Origin: a virus
Direction: 5' to 3' (one strand)
DNA: 49,985 nucleotides
IMG/VR virus record: IMGVR_UViG_3300020185_000069
Span: 1 to 49,985 of that record
Position numbers and translations under genes: made by a program. Under the pieces are notes generated by a model that saw nothing but the letters and a program-made list of their open reading frames with translations, was not told where the DNA came from and did not search any database. Below, piece by piece: positions 7,912 through 15,953 of this stretch. Position 1 is the stretch's first letter. Each line of letters starts with the position of its first letter.

Positions 7912-7943
7912 AAAAAAAAGGAGAAGCGATTTCTCGCATCTCC
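7912..7943 (-). terminator. Rho-independent terminator after gp21
   Basis: On the minus strand GGAGA and GCGA pair with TCGC and TCTCC around the loop GAAA (stem 7920-7929 with 7934-7943, one A-A mismatch), followed by eight T. It lies about 27 bases past the gp21 stop and separates gp21 from the gp22/gp23 unit. Confidence 0.85.
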
Positions 7944-7969
7944 TTCCTTTTAAACCTTTACAAGTTAAT

Positions 7970-8581
7970 TTATATAATCGGACATTGTCCGTTGTTGCAT
8001 AAAATTTCAGTTATAATTTCATTAACTTTTAAATATTCACTCTTTTTAGGGGAAAACTCTAATCCTTCATTTACAGGAGATACATAAGCCCCTGGGGTAG
8101 ATGGGGTAGACACAAAATCCCAGCATAAAAGTTCGAAATCATCTTGTACCTCTTGAGTTTCACCTAACTGTTTTAAACTACCCATACCACGGGAAGAAAC
8201 CCCTACCGTAATACCATTTTTAAATAACTCAGTTAGAATATTACCTGAGGGGGTTGGGAGGATTTCTATTTTTCCTATTACGTCATTCCCATTCCACCAA
8301 ATATTTGTGATATTATGAGAAACATTTTTCAGGTTAATAACTTGAGAATCAGGGTGATCAAGTTCGCCTAATGCTCTTTTTTCTTTAATGGGTCCCTCTA
8401 AATAGTTTTTAACTTCTCTTTCTAAAACCTGTCGAGGGTAGTATCTCCCATTGCCATTTTTAGTTTCAGCAGATTGAAGAATCCCTTCCACAAGCAAATT
8501 ACCTTCATCGGTTTGAACCGCTTCAGTAATTGCTTGGGGAGAAAGTGTAAAAAGTTGAGTATCTATGAGAGTTTGCCTCAT
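7970..8581 (-). CDS. gp21: Prohead maturation protease, gp21-like
   Basis: 203 residues, close to T4 gp21 (212). Family motifs are clear: KNGNGRYYPRQVLEREV (41-57), ALGELDHPDS (70-79, catalytic His76), NVSHNITNIWW (86-96), TPSGNILTELFKNG (110-123) and VGVSSRGMGS (126-135, catalytic Ser129 or Ser130). This herpes-assemblin-like serine protease digests the scaffold and trims capsid proteins before DNA packaging. It overlaps the preceding gene by four bases (ATGA) and ends at its own terminator. Confidence 0.95.
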   Translation of the reverse strand: MRQTLIDTQLFTLSPQAITEAVQTDEGNLLVEGILQSAETKNGNGRYYPRQVLEREVKNYLEGPIKEKRALGELDHPDSQVINLKNVSHNITNIWWNGNDVIGKIEILPTPSGNILTELFKNGITVGVSSRGMGSLKQLGETQEVQDDFELLCWDFVSTPSTPGAYVSPVNEGLEFSPKKSEYLKVNEIITEILCNNGQCPII

Positions 8582-9516
8582 TTGTTATTTTTGGAATATT
8601 CAAGTTCCTGCATTGCTTTAGAACAATACTTTTCGTATAAAGCAATTTCAGCTTGAACTGCGGATGTCTTAGCTTCATCTATAAACTCAGCTAAATTTTC
8701 ATCTTCATTTATAGTATTAAGAGTTTCTTGTAAGGCATTTATTTTACCTTCATAAGCTTTTACTGCTACTTCGTTGGCCGCCCTTTTAGATAACTTTTCA
8801 ACTTCTTTAATAAAATCTTTAGGTTGACTTTTTTTCTCTTTTAAAGGAGCTTTTTCCTTTTCAGTAGGCTCTTCTTCTAAAGCAAATCCACCTGGTCCCC
8901 CAGCTTCAGGAGGTGGAGGGGGAAGATCTTCCTCTTTTTTGCCTTCTTTAGTTTCTTTTTTAGCTTCTTCAGCTAAGAAAGCAGCAAATTTATCTTCATA
9001 AGATGGTGTTTTGCGATCAGCAAATGGGTTTCCTATAGAAGGCATACCTGCTACAGCTTCTTCAAGTAATTCTTTAAGTTGTGTTGATTTGTTCATTTTA
9101 TTTTCTTTTAGATCTCCGTAGCCGGAGGATTTATGTTTGCCTGTGGGGTCTTGGGGTTCTGTTGAGGTTTCGTATCCCAATCCTTTAACACCAAAAGCGG
9201 CGTTTTTAGTATAAAAAATGGGATCGTTTTTTAAATTTTTAAGCACTATTTCTTTAGCTTTTAATAAGGCTTCAGAAGGATTGTCTGCAAGTAGATCAGG
9301 ATTCTGTTCCATTTCAACTCTAAGGCCCTTTATATATTGATCAAAAATTTGGTTGTTTAAATTATCTTTATCTTTATAATCATAACCTGCTACTTCTTTT
9401 TCACTTACTTCTTTAGTAGTTTTAGTTTCAGTAGCTTTTGCTTCAAGGATTGTAAAAGGGTTATCGTGTTCAATTCCCAAGTATCCTTTAAATTTATTTA
9501 TCATATCGTTTGCCAT
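8578..9516 (-). CDS. Probable prohead core-associated protein
   Basis: 312 residues, no family recognised. It is highly charged, with Lys/Glu-rich helices, a proline run at DLPPPPPEAGGPGG (about 199-212) and a C-terminal coiled-coil-like region (residues 235-305). In T4 the slot between portal gp20 and protease gp21 holds the small core proteins gp67 and gp68, so a prohead-core role is inferred from position and composition only. An internal Met at MNKSTQLKELLEEAVAG looks like the beginning of typical core proteins and could be a second start. The start codon follows an A/T-rich leader without a Shine-Dalgarno sequence. Confidence 0.6.
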   Translation of the reverse strand: MANDMINKFKGYLGIEHDNPFTILEAKATETKTTKEVSEKEVAGYDYKDKDNLNNQIFDQYIKGLRVEMEQNPDLLADNPSEALLKAKEIVLKNLKNDPIFYTKNAAFGVKGLGYETSTEPQDPTGKHKSSGYGDLKENKMNKSTQLKELLEEAVAGMPSIGNPFADRKTPSYEDKFAAFLAEEAKKETKEGKKEEDLPPPPPEAGGPGGFALEEEPTEKEKAPLKEKKSQPKDFIKEVEKLSKRAANEVAVKAYEGKINALQETLNTINEDENLAEFIDEAKTSAVQAEIALYEKYCSKAMQELEYSKNNK

Positions 9517-9528
9517 GGTAATACGTAT

Positions 9529-10062
9529 TTATTTTTTATGTAAATCTATATAATCTATTCCTTTAGATTTTTTTCTAAGGGATTTTTGATTAACAGGTTT
9601 ATAACCCATTTTAAGGTATGAAGATGTTGGATTTTTTCCAAAAGCATACTTAGTTAAGTAACTACCCCCTGCAGATGTTGTGGTCATTTCCCTAATTTGA
9701 GATTTTACTACATCATACTGATTGGGGTAATTTTTTCTAAAAAATGTTCTAAAAGAGTTAAATGCTTTAGAAATATTACTTATTTGGGATTGGAATTTTT
9801 CATCTTTTCTCAGAACATCATTTGTTGATAATTCTTCAGCATCATTCCTGGCCTGTCCCAAACTTTTAAATAGCTTCCCGAAACTAGGAAGGCGTACTAT
9901 ACTATGAGTAACATTCCCGATGGGGTCTATATCAGTAGTTTTATAATAAGTAGTTAAATCAGGGGTAAAGAAATCATTAACCATATCAATTTTCCCATAT
10001 TTATCTTCAATATTTTTAAGAAAAATAGAATTTAAATCTTTAGGTTTAATTATCTCAGCCAT
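9529..10062 (-). CDS. Head-module protein of unknown function
   Basis: 177 residues, basic C-terminus (SLRKKSKGIDYIDLHKK). No motif recognised. It is mostly alpha-helical in appearance and sits between the portal and prohead core genes, sharing a TAATG overlap with the upstream gene. A prohead assembly role is possible by position. Confidence 0.6.
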   Translation of the reverse strand: MAEIIKPKDLNSIFLKNIEDKYGKIDMVNDFFTPDLTTYYKTTDIDPIGNVTHSIVRLPSFGKLFKSLGQARNDAEELSTNDVLRKDEKFQSQISNISKAFNSFRTFFRKNYPNQYDVVKSQIREMTTTSAGGSYLTKYAFGKNPTSSYLKMGYKPVNQKSLRKKSKGIDYIDLHKK

Positions 10063-10916
10063 TACTTTACTTTAGAAAGTTCTTCAATTAACCCATAATA
10101 TTGTAGTAGATTGACTAGACTATCGTTATCAATTTTAGAATTTTTATCCATTTCTACTAATAATTTAGTTACCTCTACTAATTTTATTTTAGTAATGCTA
10201 TCTTTTACTTTTAAAACGTATGATTCTAAAGATGATTTTAATTCATTAATCTTGATGTTATAAATCTCCTTTAAACGAGGAGTATTATCAATTGAATTAA
10301 TAAATTCTTTAAGTATTTCTTTTTGCCCTTTATTTAAATTAGCGTACTTACCATTAAATTTCTCGAGCATTACCTTGTAAGTAAGTACTCTTAAGTCTTT
10401 ATCATACTTAGAAAATTCTTCTATTAGATTTTGCTTAACCCTCTTTTCGTTGATATCTGATTGGGTTAAATACTCTAAAATAGTAACTTTATTATTTATA
10501 ATTTCTTCGGTTTCAGATAATTTATCCGAGTTGTATATTTCTATTAGTTTATAAAAAGAAGCGTGGGCTTTATATCCTATTACCTGATGTCTGAAAAACT
10601 CATCTAATTTGTAATGGTTCTTAATTTCATTAATAAGGTTATATTTTTCTCTTCTTAGGGCACTTCTATTTAATTTACGGGTAGCTTCTAATATAGTATT
10701 TAAAGTAATCTCGGCTTTTTGTTCAGTTAGATATTTGTTTTTAAACAAAGATTCATATAATTTATATTCTTTACCTAATTCCGTTTTAGTAAAAGCTTTT
10801 TTTAAAATATTTAGTGAAGGAGACTCATTACCTGAAAGGGTATCTGCTGTTATTTGTCTCACTAGAAGTTCAAATAAAAGGCCCGTATTTTTATACTTAG
10901 AATGTTTAATTTTCAT
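10062..10916 (-). CDS. Head-module helical protein of unknown function
   Basis: 284 residues, almost entirely helical, Lys/Glu/Leu/Asn-rich. It starts MKIKHSKYKNTGLLFELLVRQ; a short basic stretch followed by a G-L-L-F-E-L-L-V-R-Q helix is common to proteins encoded just after the portal in marine T4-like phages, as far as I recall. No enzymatic motif is visible. A junction motif precedes it and its stop overlaps the next start (TAATG). Confidence 0.6.
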   Translation of the reverse strand: MKIKHSKYKNTGLLFELLVRQITADTLSGNESPSLNILKKAFTKTELGKEYKLYESLFKNKYLTEQKAEITLNTILEATRKLNRSALRREKYNLINEIKNHYKLDEFFRHQVIGYKAHASFYKLIEIYNSDKLSETEEIINNKVTILEYLTQSDINEKRVKQNLIEEFSKYDKDLRVLTYKVMLEKFNGKYANLNKGQKEILKEFINSIDNTPRLKEIYNIKINELKSSLESYVLKVKDSITKIKLVEVTKLLVEMDKNSKIDNDSLVNLLQYYGLIEELSKVK

Positions 10917-10930
10917 CGATAGGCTTTTTT

Positions 10931-10940
10931 ATAAATATAT
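10931..10940 (-). promoter_or_regulatory. Junction motif ATATATTTAT
   Basis: A near-match to the recurring motif lies between the portal stop and the start at 10916, with a gap of 14 bases. Confidence 0.4.
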
Positions 10941-10947
10941 AAAGATT

Positions 10948-12858
10948 TTAGTTCCTTAATTGGTTTTCGTCTAATAATGACTCATCCTGTTCAAAAACCA
11001 GCTGTTTGCGATTAAGGGGAATCTTTTTAAGCATATCTTGATTTTGGAGATAAACTGTTTTAGCTTCTAATGCTAGAGGAGAACCTCCTTTATATGTGGG
11101 TTTTATTGAATCTGATTCATTTTCTTTGCCTTTCATTCTGTCAACTCCTAATCTATCTTTACCAAAGGCATTATCTTGGGTATTAATATTAGAAACTTTT
11201 TCTTTAGGACGACCTAATTTAGGGTCATTTTCATCATACCCTTCGGGAACTTCACCATCTCCGTAATATCTACCTTTGCCATATAATGAAGCTAAGTCGT
11301 GAGGGGTTCCATAGGATTGACCTGTTTCTAAAGGATCATTTCCTTCAGCCTCAATTTGAGTTAAACGGAAAGCACGTTTAGCATCTTCTCTAGATAAGTC
11401 TCTAAATTCATTATATTCATCCTCACTCATATGGAATAAATGGTCATAAATAAAGTCTGAAGGGAATAGCTTGGTTTCCATCATTTGGGCTGCTAAGTCC
11501 ATTTTTTCCTTCATTAATGCTACTCTTTCTTGATCATATATAATTGAAGGTGTAGTTAAATTAAGTTCAAAGTTAGTTAAATCATCCCCATCATACCCCT
11601 GAGTGTAAAGGTGGACAATTGCAATTTTAGTTAATTCAGAAAGAATTATTCTTTGAATACGTTCTACAGTACGCGCAAATCTAATATCTTCAGCCGCTAA
11701 TGTAGCTTTACCATCTGTATTTTCGTCATAACCTAAAAATGCTTTGGGAATTTTTAAGGCGGCAAATAATTTATCCCTTAGGTATTCAACATCTGTTATG
11801 CCATCATATTGGAGGCCTGGGGTGGTTTCTATTTTGGTAGAAGTATCATTTCCCCTTACAGGGATATAAAAATCTTCAAGCATATTTTGCATATTATACT
11901 TAAGATTGTAGTCACCTGTGTCTTGGTCTATGTAAGGGGTGCGTTTCATCTTAGAAATAGTTTTTTGCATAAAATTTTCTATTTCTGCAGGTGGGATTGC
12001 CCCCACATTTATGTAAAAAATACGTTTTTCGGGAGCACGGGCAATCCTATGTACTAGCATAGCATCTTCCATTAATGTATACTGTTTGAATAGTTTACGA
12101 GCAGGCTCTATATAACTTCTACCATAGGGTAAATAATTTACATCTGAAAGGAGTCTGAAGTGGGCTATTTCATAGTTGTCAAAATAAATGGCTCTACTAG
12201 ATTGGGAATTTTTAGAAACAGATTGTAGACCTCCAAAATACCCCCCATATTCTCCCCCACCACTTAACCCATCAGGGTCAAATTTAAACTTAACCTCCAT
12301 TTGAGATGATTCAGCACTTTGAATTTTTTCCTCTCTAATAATATTATAGGCTGTATAAGGGATAACATTGTATACCCCAAATTTTTCTGCTATTTCTAAT
12401 TTTAGGAAAAAGTCACCATACTTACACATTTGACGGATCCACATCCATAAATTGAATTCTATATTCAAAACATCATAAAATAGATTATATAAAATCTTTT
12501 GAAGATTTTCATCTGATGATTTAATTTGGAGAACCTCTCCCATAGCATTTTTAAGAGTAGACTCATCCGCTAATATATCCAAGGCTGATGCTATTATGGC
12601 GTCGGTATCCATAGCTTCATAATCAGAATATAATTGAGGCCTAAGGGTTTGGTAATTTAAAGCGGGATTATATATAGAAGTTTGATTAGAAGTATATAAT
12701 CTATTATATCTATCAATCATAGAGTTAGTTTCTACCTCACCCCTTTGTTGCATTTGATTAAAATCAAGAACTTTTAAGTTATTTCCTCCAGTGTTGCGGA
12801 TTATTACATCTGTAGAGAATAATCTTTTTAATCTTGTAAATACTGTTGTATCAGCCAT
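10948..12858 (-). CDS. gp20: Portal vertex protein, gp20-like
   Basis: 636 residues (T4 gp20 is 524). Characteristic portal segments are LDILADESTLKN, MWIWIRQMCKYGDFFLKLEI, PYGRSYIEPARKLFKQY, EDAMLVHRIARAPEKRIFYI, TPYIDQDTGDYNLKY and LFAALKIPKAFLGYDE. It forms the dodecameric ring through which gp17 pumps DNA and where the tail attaches. The extra length is a C-terminal tail after about residue 520 that is charged and repetitive in Asp/Gly/Lys. It lies directly after the terminase and is preceded by a junction motif whose TAA is the terminase stop. Confidence 0.96.
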   Translation of the reverse strand: MADTTVFTRLKRLFSTDVIIRNTGGNNLKVLDFNQMQQRGEVETNSMIDRYNRLYTSNQTSIYNPALNYQTLRPQLYSDYEAMDTDAIIASALDILADESTLKNAMGEVLQIKSSDENLQKILYNLFYDVLNIEFNLWMWIRQMCKYGDFFLKLEIAEKFGVYNVIPYTAYNIIREEKIQSAESSQMEVKFKFDPDGLSGGGEYGGYFGGLQSVSKNSQSSRAIYFDNYEIAHFRLLSDVNYLPYGRSYIEPARKLFKQYTLMEDAMLVHRIARAPEKRIFYINVGAIPPAEIENFMQKTISKMKRTPYIDQDTGDYNLKYNMQNMLEDFYIPVRGNDTSTKIETTPGLQYDGITDVEYLRDKLFAALKIPKAFLGYDENTDGKATLAAEDIRFARTVERIQRIILSELTKIAIVHLYTQGYDGDDLTNFELNLTTPSIIYDQERVALMKEKMDLAAQMMETKLFPSDFIYDHLFHMSEDEYNEFRDLSREDAKRAFRLTQIEAEGNDPLETGQSYGTPHDLASLYGKGRYYGDGEVPEGYDENDPKLGRPKEKVSNINTQDNAFGKDRLGVDRMKGKENESDSIKPTYKGGSPLALEAKTVYLQNQDMLKKIPLNRKQLVFEQDESLLDENQLRN

Positions 12859-12875
12859 AGTGTATTAATATACGA

Positions 12876-12886
12876 ATAAATATTAT
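12876..12886 (-). promoter_or_regulatory. Junction motif ATAATATTTAT containing the terminase stop
   Basis: The TAA at 12885-12883 that ends gp17 is part of the motif. The portal start follows 17 bases later. A second sequence, TATATTAATACAC, lies between motif and ATG and could be an alternative promoter element. Confidence 0.55.
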
Positions 12887-14454
12887 AAAAGCCAACTAAA
12901 ATCTTCAGATCCTCCCTTCCCATCATCCATGTGATAAGGGTTATCTTTCCCAGCAGAAAAATAGGCCCCTTGGTATCCTACTGTGGTTTTGTGGAATGAT
13001 CCTAAAGCTGCTTTAGTTACATCTACTCCGTGTTGTTTAAATTTTAGGGCTGTGTCTCTCACATATAACCCTGTTCCAAAACTCATTACTAAATCATCAT
13101 TATAACCTTGTTGTGCCTCGGCTCTACCATATTTCCAAATAAACGTTTTCATTTCTTCTAATAAACGTTTAGATTGTATAGTAACTCCTTTATCAGCAAC
13201 ATACTCTTGAAATTTACCAATAACCATTGGACGAGTTCTAGAAGACATAGTAAATCCTGCTGTCATATTAGAACTATTTTCATAATTTTGTAAATATGAA
13301 TCCACATTTACATTATCCGATTTAGGGGAGTAATATAAATTAGGATAATTTTTTTCTATTATAGTTTGGATTGTGCTCCAACCAATATTAGCATTTTCTA
13401 CTATGAGTAAAGCATTATTATATTCAGTAGCAATAGCAGTTAATATATTACCAAAATCTTTAGTACCTACTTGACCCTTATATTCTCCTACTTGAGTTGC
13501 AGATTCAATATCAAAAATATGAAATGCTGAATAATCCTTGCCATCTCCTCTAGCTACGTCAGCTGATATCATATATGAGCGGCTATAATCTGCGGGTTGC
13601 CAAATCCACAGGTTTTGGTCTACTCCACGTCTTTCAAGAGGTTCTTTAAGGGTGGTTTTTTCTATAAACTCAAGATATTCAGGGTAGAATACTATATCCC
13701 CAGATGTGCTAAAATCACAATCACACTCTTGTGCGGCCATACGAGGATCTCCAAGTAATTCATCTTGTCTATCTCTCCATTCTTGATTTCGTTCAGGGTG
13801 AACGTCCCAAGGAAGTTTAATAGGCAAAAATTCATTTTCTTTTGCTTCTGCTCTTGCCCATGTTTGATGAAACCAGTTACCAGTACCGTAAGGGGTAGAT
13901 AGGGCTATACACCCACCACCAGTAGCAAGTGTTTGTTGGGCTGATGCCCATATTTCACCAATATTGTCAATAAAAGCAGCCTCATCAATTAATAGAAGTG
14001 AAACTGCTTCTGATCTACCAGCATCGCTTGATGCTGAGGTGGCTTTAATTTGAGATCCGTTAGTTAATCGAAGTGTTAATTTATTATTTTCTTCAAAATC
14101 TACTTTGAGCCATGAAGGTAAATTTTCATACATAAATTTAACTTTTGTAACCATATTTTTAGCAGTTTCCTGTTTTGTAGCAATACATAAAACATTTTTA
14201 TCTTTATGGAAAGTCATTAACCATAAAGAATAACCTGCCGACAAAGTAGAAATACCTAACTGACGAGATTTTAAAACTACTGAGTATGGGTTATCCCTCC
14301 ATAATTTTAATACTTTTTCTTGGAAGGGGTACAAATGAAAATTGATTCTACCCCTTTGGGGGTGTTGAATCATGCAGTACTTTTTCATAAAGTGTATGGG
14401 ATCTTGTGCACACTTTATATATTCTTGTCTTATTATTTGTTTTAAATCACTCAA
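12883..14454 (-). CDS. gp17: Terminase large subunit, gp17-like
   Basis: 523 residues. ATPase motor: Walker A variant KSRQLGIST (62-70), Walker B LLLIDEAAF (153-161) and coupling motif CIALSTPYGTG (182-192). Nuclease domain: SADVARGDGKDYS (297-309, Asp299), LLIVENANIG (349-358, Glu353) and YNDDLVMSFG (451-460), the three acidic positions expected of the RNase H-like nuclease. It is shorter than T4 gp17 (610) but complete in motifs. It cuts concatemeric DNA and drives it through the portal. Its start overlaps the preceding lysis-like gene by four bases. Confidence 0.97.
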   Translation of the reverse strand: MSDLKQIIRQEYIKCAQDPIHFMKKYCMIQHPQRGRINFHLYPFQEKVLKLWRDNPYSVVLKSRQLGISTLSAGYSLWLMTFHKDKNVLCIATKQETAKNMVTKVKFMYENLPSWLKVDFEENNKLTLRLTNGSQIKATSASSDAGRSEAVSLLLIDEAAFIDNIGEIWASAQQTLATGGGCIALSTPYGTGNWFHQTWARAEAKENEFLPIKLPWDVHPERNQEWRDRQDELLGDPRMAAQECDCDFSTSGDIVFYPEYLEFIEKTTLKEPLERRGVDQNLWIWQPADYSRSYMISADVARGDGKDYSAFHIFDIESATQVGEYKGQVGTKDFGNILTAIATEYNNALLIVENANIGWSTIQTIIEKNYPNLYYSPKSDNVNVDSYLQNYENSSNMTAGFTMSSRTRPMVIGKFQEYVADKGVTIQSKRLLEEMKTFIWKYGRAEAQQGYNDDLVMSFGTGLYVRDTALKFKQHGVDVTKAALGSFHKTTVGYQGAYFSAGKDNPYHMDDGKGGSEDFSWLL

Positions 14455-14861
14455 TTTCTACTTAATAATATAGGAGTTAAAGTACCTACTAGAGTGGTTA
14501 AAATAGTTAAATTTCGGGTACTTTTAAGTGACTTAATTTTATCATTTTTATTATTTAAATCTAAATTTAAAGTAATATTTTGATTATAGCACTTTTTATT
14601 TAAAAATATTAAAGAATCTGTTGACATTTTATACATATCCAATAATATAGAATCTTGTTTTATAATACCATTTAAATCTGTAATTTCTGCTTTTAAAGAG
14701 TCTCTTACTTGTTGGCAAAAGTCATAAGAAGTAAGATCTAAGACTACTAATTTAGCTTGCTCTGTGGGTAAACAAACTAAATCAGTTGGGGTATCTTTTT
14801 GAGAAAAAATCGGTAAGCTCATTATGAGACATACCATCAACATTAGATAATTGTTTATCAT
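14451..14861 (-). CDS. Small exported protein, possible outer spanin or lysis protein
   Basis: 136 residues. It has a signal-peptide-like start (MINNYLMLMVCLIMSLPIFSQ), then VCLPTEQAKLVVLDL and YDFCQQVRDSL, a coiled-coil-like middle and a C-terminal hydrophobic segment (NLTILTTLVGTLTPILL). Bacteroidota phages often encode similar small exported proteins with a CLP-x-EQA motif; the function is not established. Met14 at 14822 is an alternative start that would shorten the signal. It overlaps the next upstream coiled-coil membrane gene by about 80 bases in another frame, an arrangement typical of spanin pairs. Role inferred, not shown. Confidence 0.6.
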   Translation of the reverse strand: MINNYLMLMVCLIMSLPIFSQKDTPTDLVCLPTEQAKLVVLDLTSYDFCQQVRDSLKAEITDLNGIIKQDSILLDMYKMSTDSLIFLNKKCYNQNITLNLDLNNKNDKIKSLKSTRNLTILTTLVGTLTPILLSRN

Positions 14862-15156
14862 ATTCTTTTTTGATTTGATTTAATTGTTCACTCCTAGTAC
14901 TAATAGTAATATTAAGACTATCTACAACCGTCTCAGTAGAAATTAAAGTAGATTCTAAATTTTCTTTTAATTCGGTTAAAGTGCTTATTTCTTTAGAAAA
15001 TTTAATTTTTTCTGCTTCTAAAAGTTCATTGAATTTAATTTCAGCTTCGATTGCTGCTTGTGTAACAAGATCACTTGTTGTATACCAAGTCAACCCCGCC
15101 CCTATGATTAACCCCGCAACTATTCCTAATCCCGCAAGTAATACACTATTCTTCAT
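14782..15156 (-). CDS. Single-pass membrane coiled-coil protein, possible inner spanin
   Basis: 124 residues. One N-terminal transmembrane segment (residues 5-25, LLAGLGIVAGLIIGAGLTW) is followed by a long Glu/Lys/Leu heptad-like region (about 35-110). This topology matches inner spanins (Rz type), and the partly embedded downstream gene encodes an exported protein, as in Rz/Rz1 pairs. A structural or scaffolding role cannot be excluded. Confidence 0.65.
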   Translation of the reverse strand: MKNSVLLAGLGIVAGLIIGAGLTWYTTSDLVTQAAIEAEIKFNELLEAEKIKFSKEISTLTELKENLESTLISTETVVDSLNITISTRSEQLNQIKKEYDKQLSNVDGMSHNELTDFFSKRYPN

Positions 15157-15167
15157 GGTAATACATA

Positions 15168-15695
15168 TTAAAATTGTATAGTTTTCATGATTTTATCAAT
15201 ACGCTCCTCAGTAGAACCACTAATAGTGTGCCAATTTCTACCACTTCCATGCTTAAACATTAATTGTTGAATAATATAATCAATATCTTTTCTATATTGT
15301 TCATCTGTTTCTCTAATACCATTATCTTCTATATCAATTCCTTCTGGTGAGATATAAAATATATAATCGTATTTACCTAAAAACTCGGATGCGTAGGTGT
15401 AGAATTTCTCTTCTCCTATATAATTAATTTTTTTAGCTAATTTAGTAAACGCTATTACATCAAGAATGGTTCTATCAGTAATAATATTTTCCTGCATAAT
15501 TTCACTTACACGTTCTGCCAAAAATATAGTTTGACCCTCAAGAGTAGTCTCATAATTTAAAGGTATACCTAATGAATTAAGATAAGCACTGCGTTCAGTA
15601 GCAAACTTATAATCCTTAAATTCAGGTACATCTTTAAGAGCATTAACAAGTGTGGTTTTACCCACACTCATTGTTCCTGTAAATCCTATCTTCAT
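15168..15695 (-). CDS. P-loop nucleotide/nucleoside kinase-like ATPase
   Basis: 175 residues. Walker A is GTMSVGKTTL (7-16). FATERSAYLNSLG and ENIITDRTILDVIAFTKL (an E-R-S then D-R-T pattern) are typical of the AAA_28/NadR-type and deoxynucleoside-kinase-like families. YDYIFYISPEG and RETDEQYRKDID resemble the lid region. A role in nucleotide or nicotinamide riboside phosphorylation is possible; the substrate cannot be told. Its start is TAATG-coupled to the 85-aa gene upstream. Confidence 0.75.
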   Translation of the reverse strand: MKIGFTGTMSVGKTTLVNALKDVPEFKDYKFATERSAYLNSLGIPLNYETTLEGQTIFLAERVSEIMQENIITDRTILDVIAFTKLAKKINYIGEEKFYTYASEFLGKYDYIFYISPEGIDIEDNGIRETDEQYRKDIDYIIQQLMFKHGSGRNWHTISGSTEERIDKIMKTIQF

Positions 15696-15952
15696 TATCC
15701 TCCCTGTCTTGCTGATTCTCTCATTGCTGGGTTTTTAAACCAAGGTAATCCCGTAGTATTACTCTTAGCTTCTCTCCATCCTTCTTCGCTATATTGTTCC
15801 CCATAAAGATAATATTCTCTTTTACGATTTTCACCTTCAGGTATTAAAGCAGGCCCATCCCAATTATGAAGTTTACCATCCCAATAATGGACTATAGTTC
15901 CATTAGGTGTTATTAAACGTTGGGGTTTAGGCCATTTTTCTTTCTTTGCCAT
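15695..15952 (-). CDS. Small phage protein with WDGPA motif
   Basis: 85 residues. The segment IVHYWDGKLHNWDGPALIPEG and later REYYLYGEQYSEEGW follow the pattern 'x-G-x-L-H-x-x-D-G-P-A ... Y-Y-x-x-G' that recurs in small proteins of T4-like phages, where it often forms tandem beta-hairpins. Function unknown. It lies just after the FAD dehydrogenase with one base between the genes. Confidence 0.65.
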   Translation of the reverse strand: MAKKEKWPKPQRLITPNGTIVHYWDGKLHNWDGPALIPEGENRKREYYLYGEQYSEEGWREAKSNTTGLPWFKNPAMRESARQGG

Positions 15953-15953
15953 A

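Noticed and set aside
7799-7939. Longer gp22 with 47 extra N-terminal residues
   Set aside because: The extension would be translated through the gp21 terminator and a hairpin, is hydrophobic, and has no start context; the ATG at 7798 gives a typical scaffold start.
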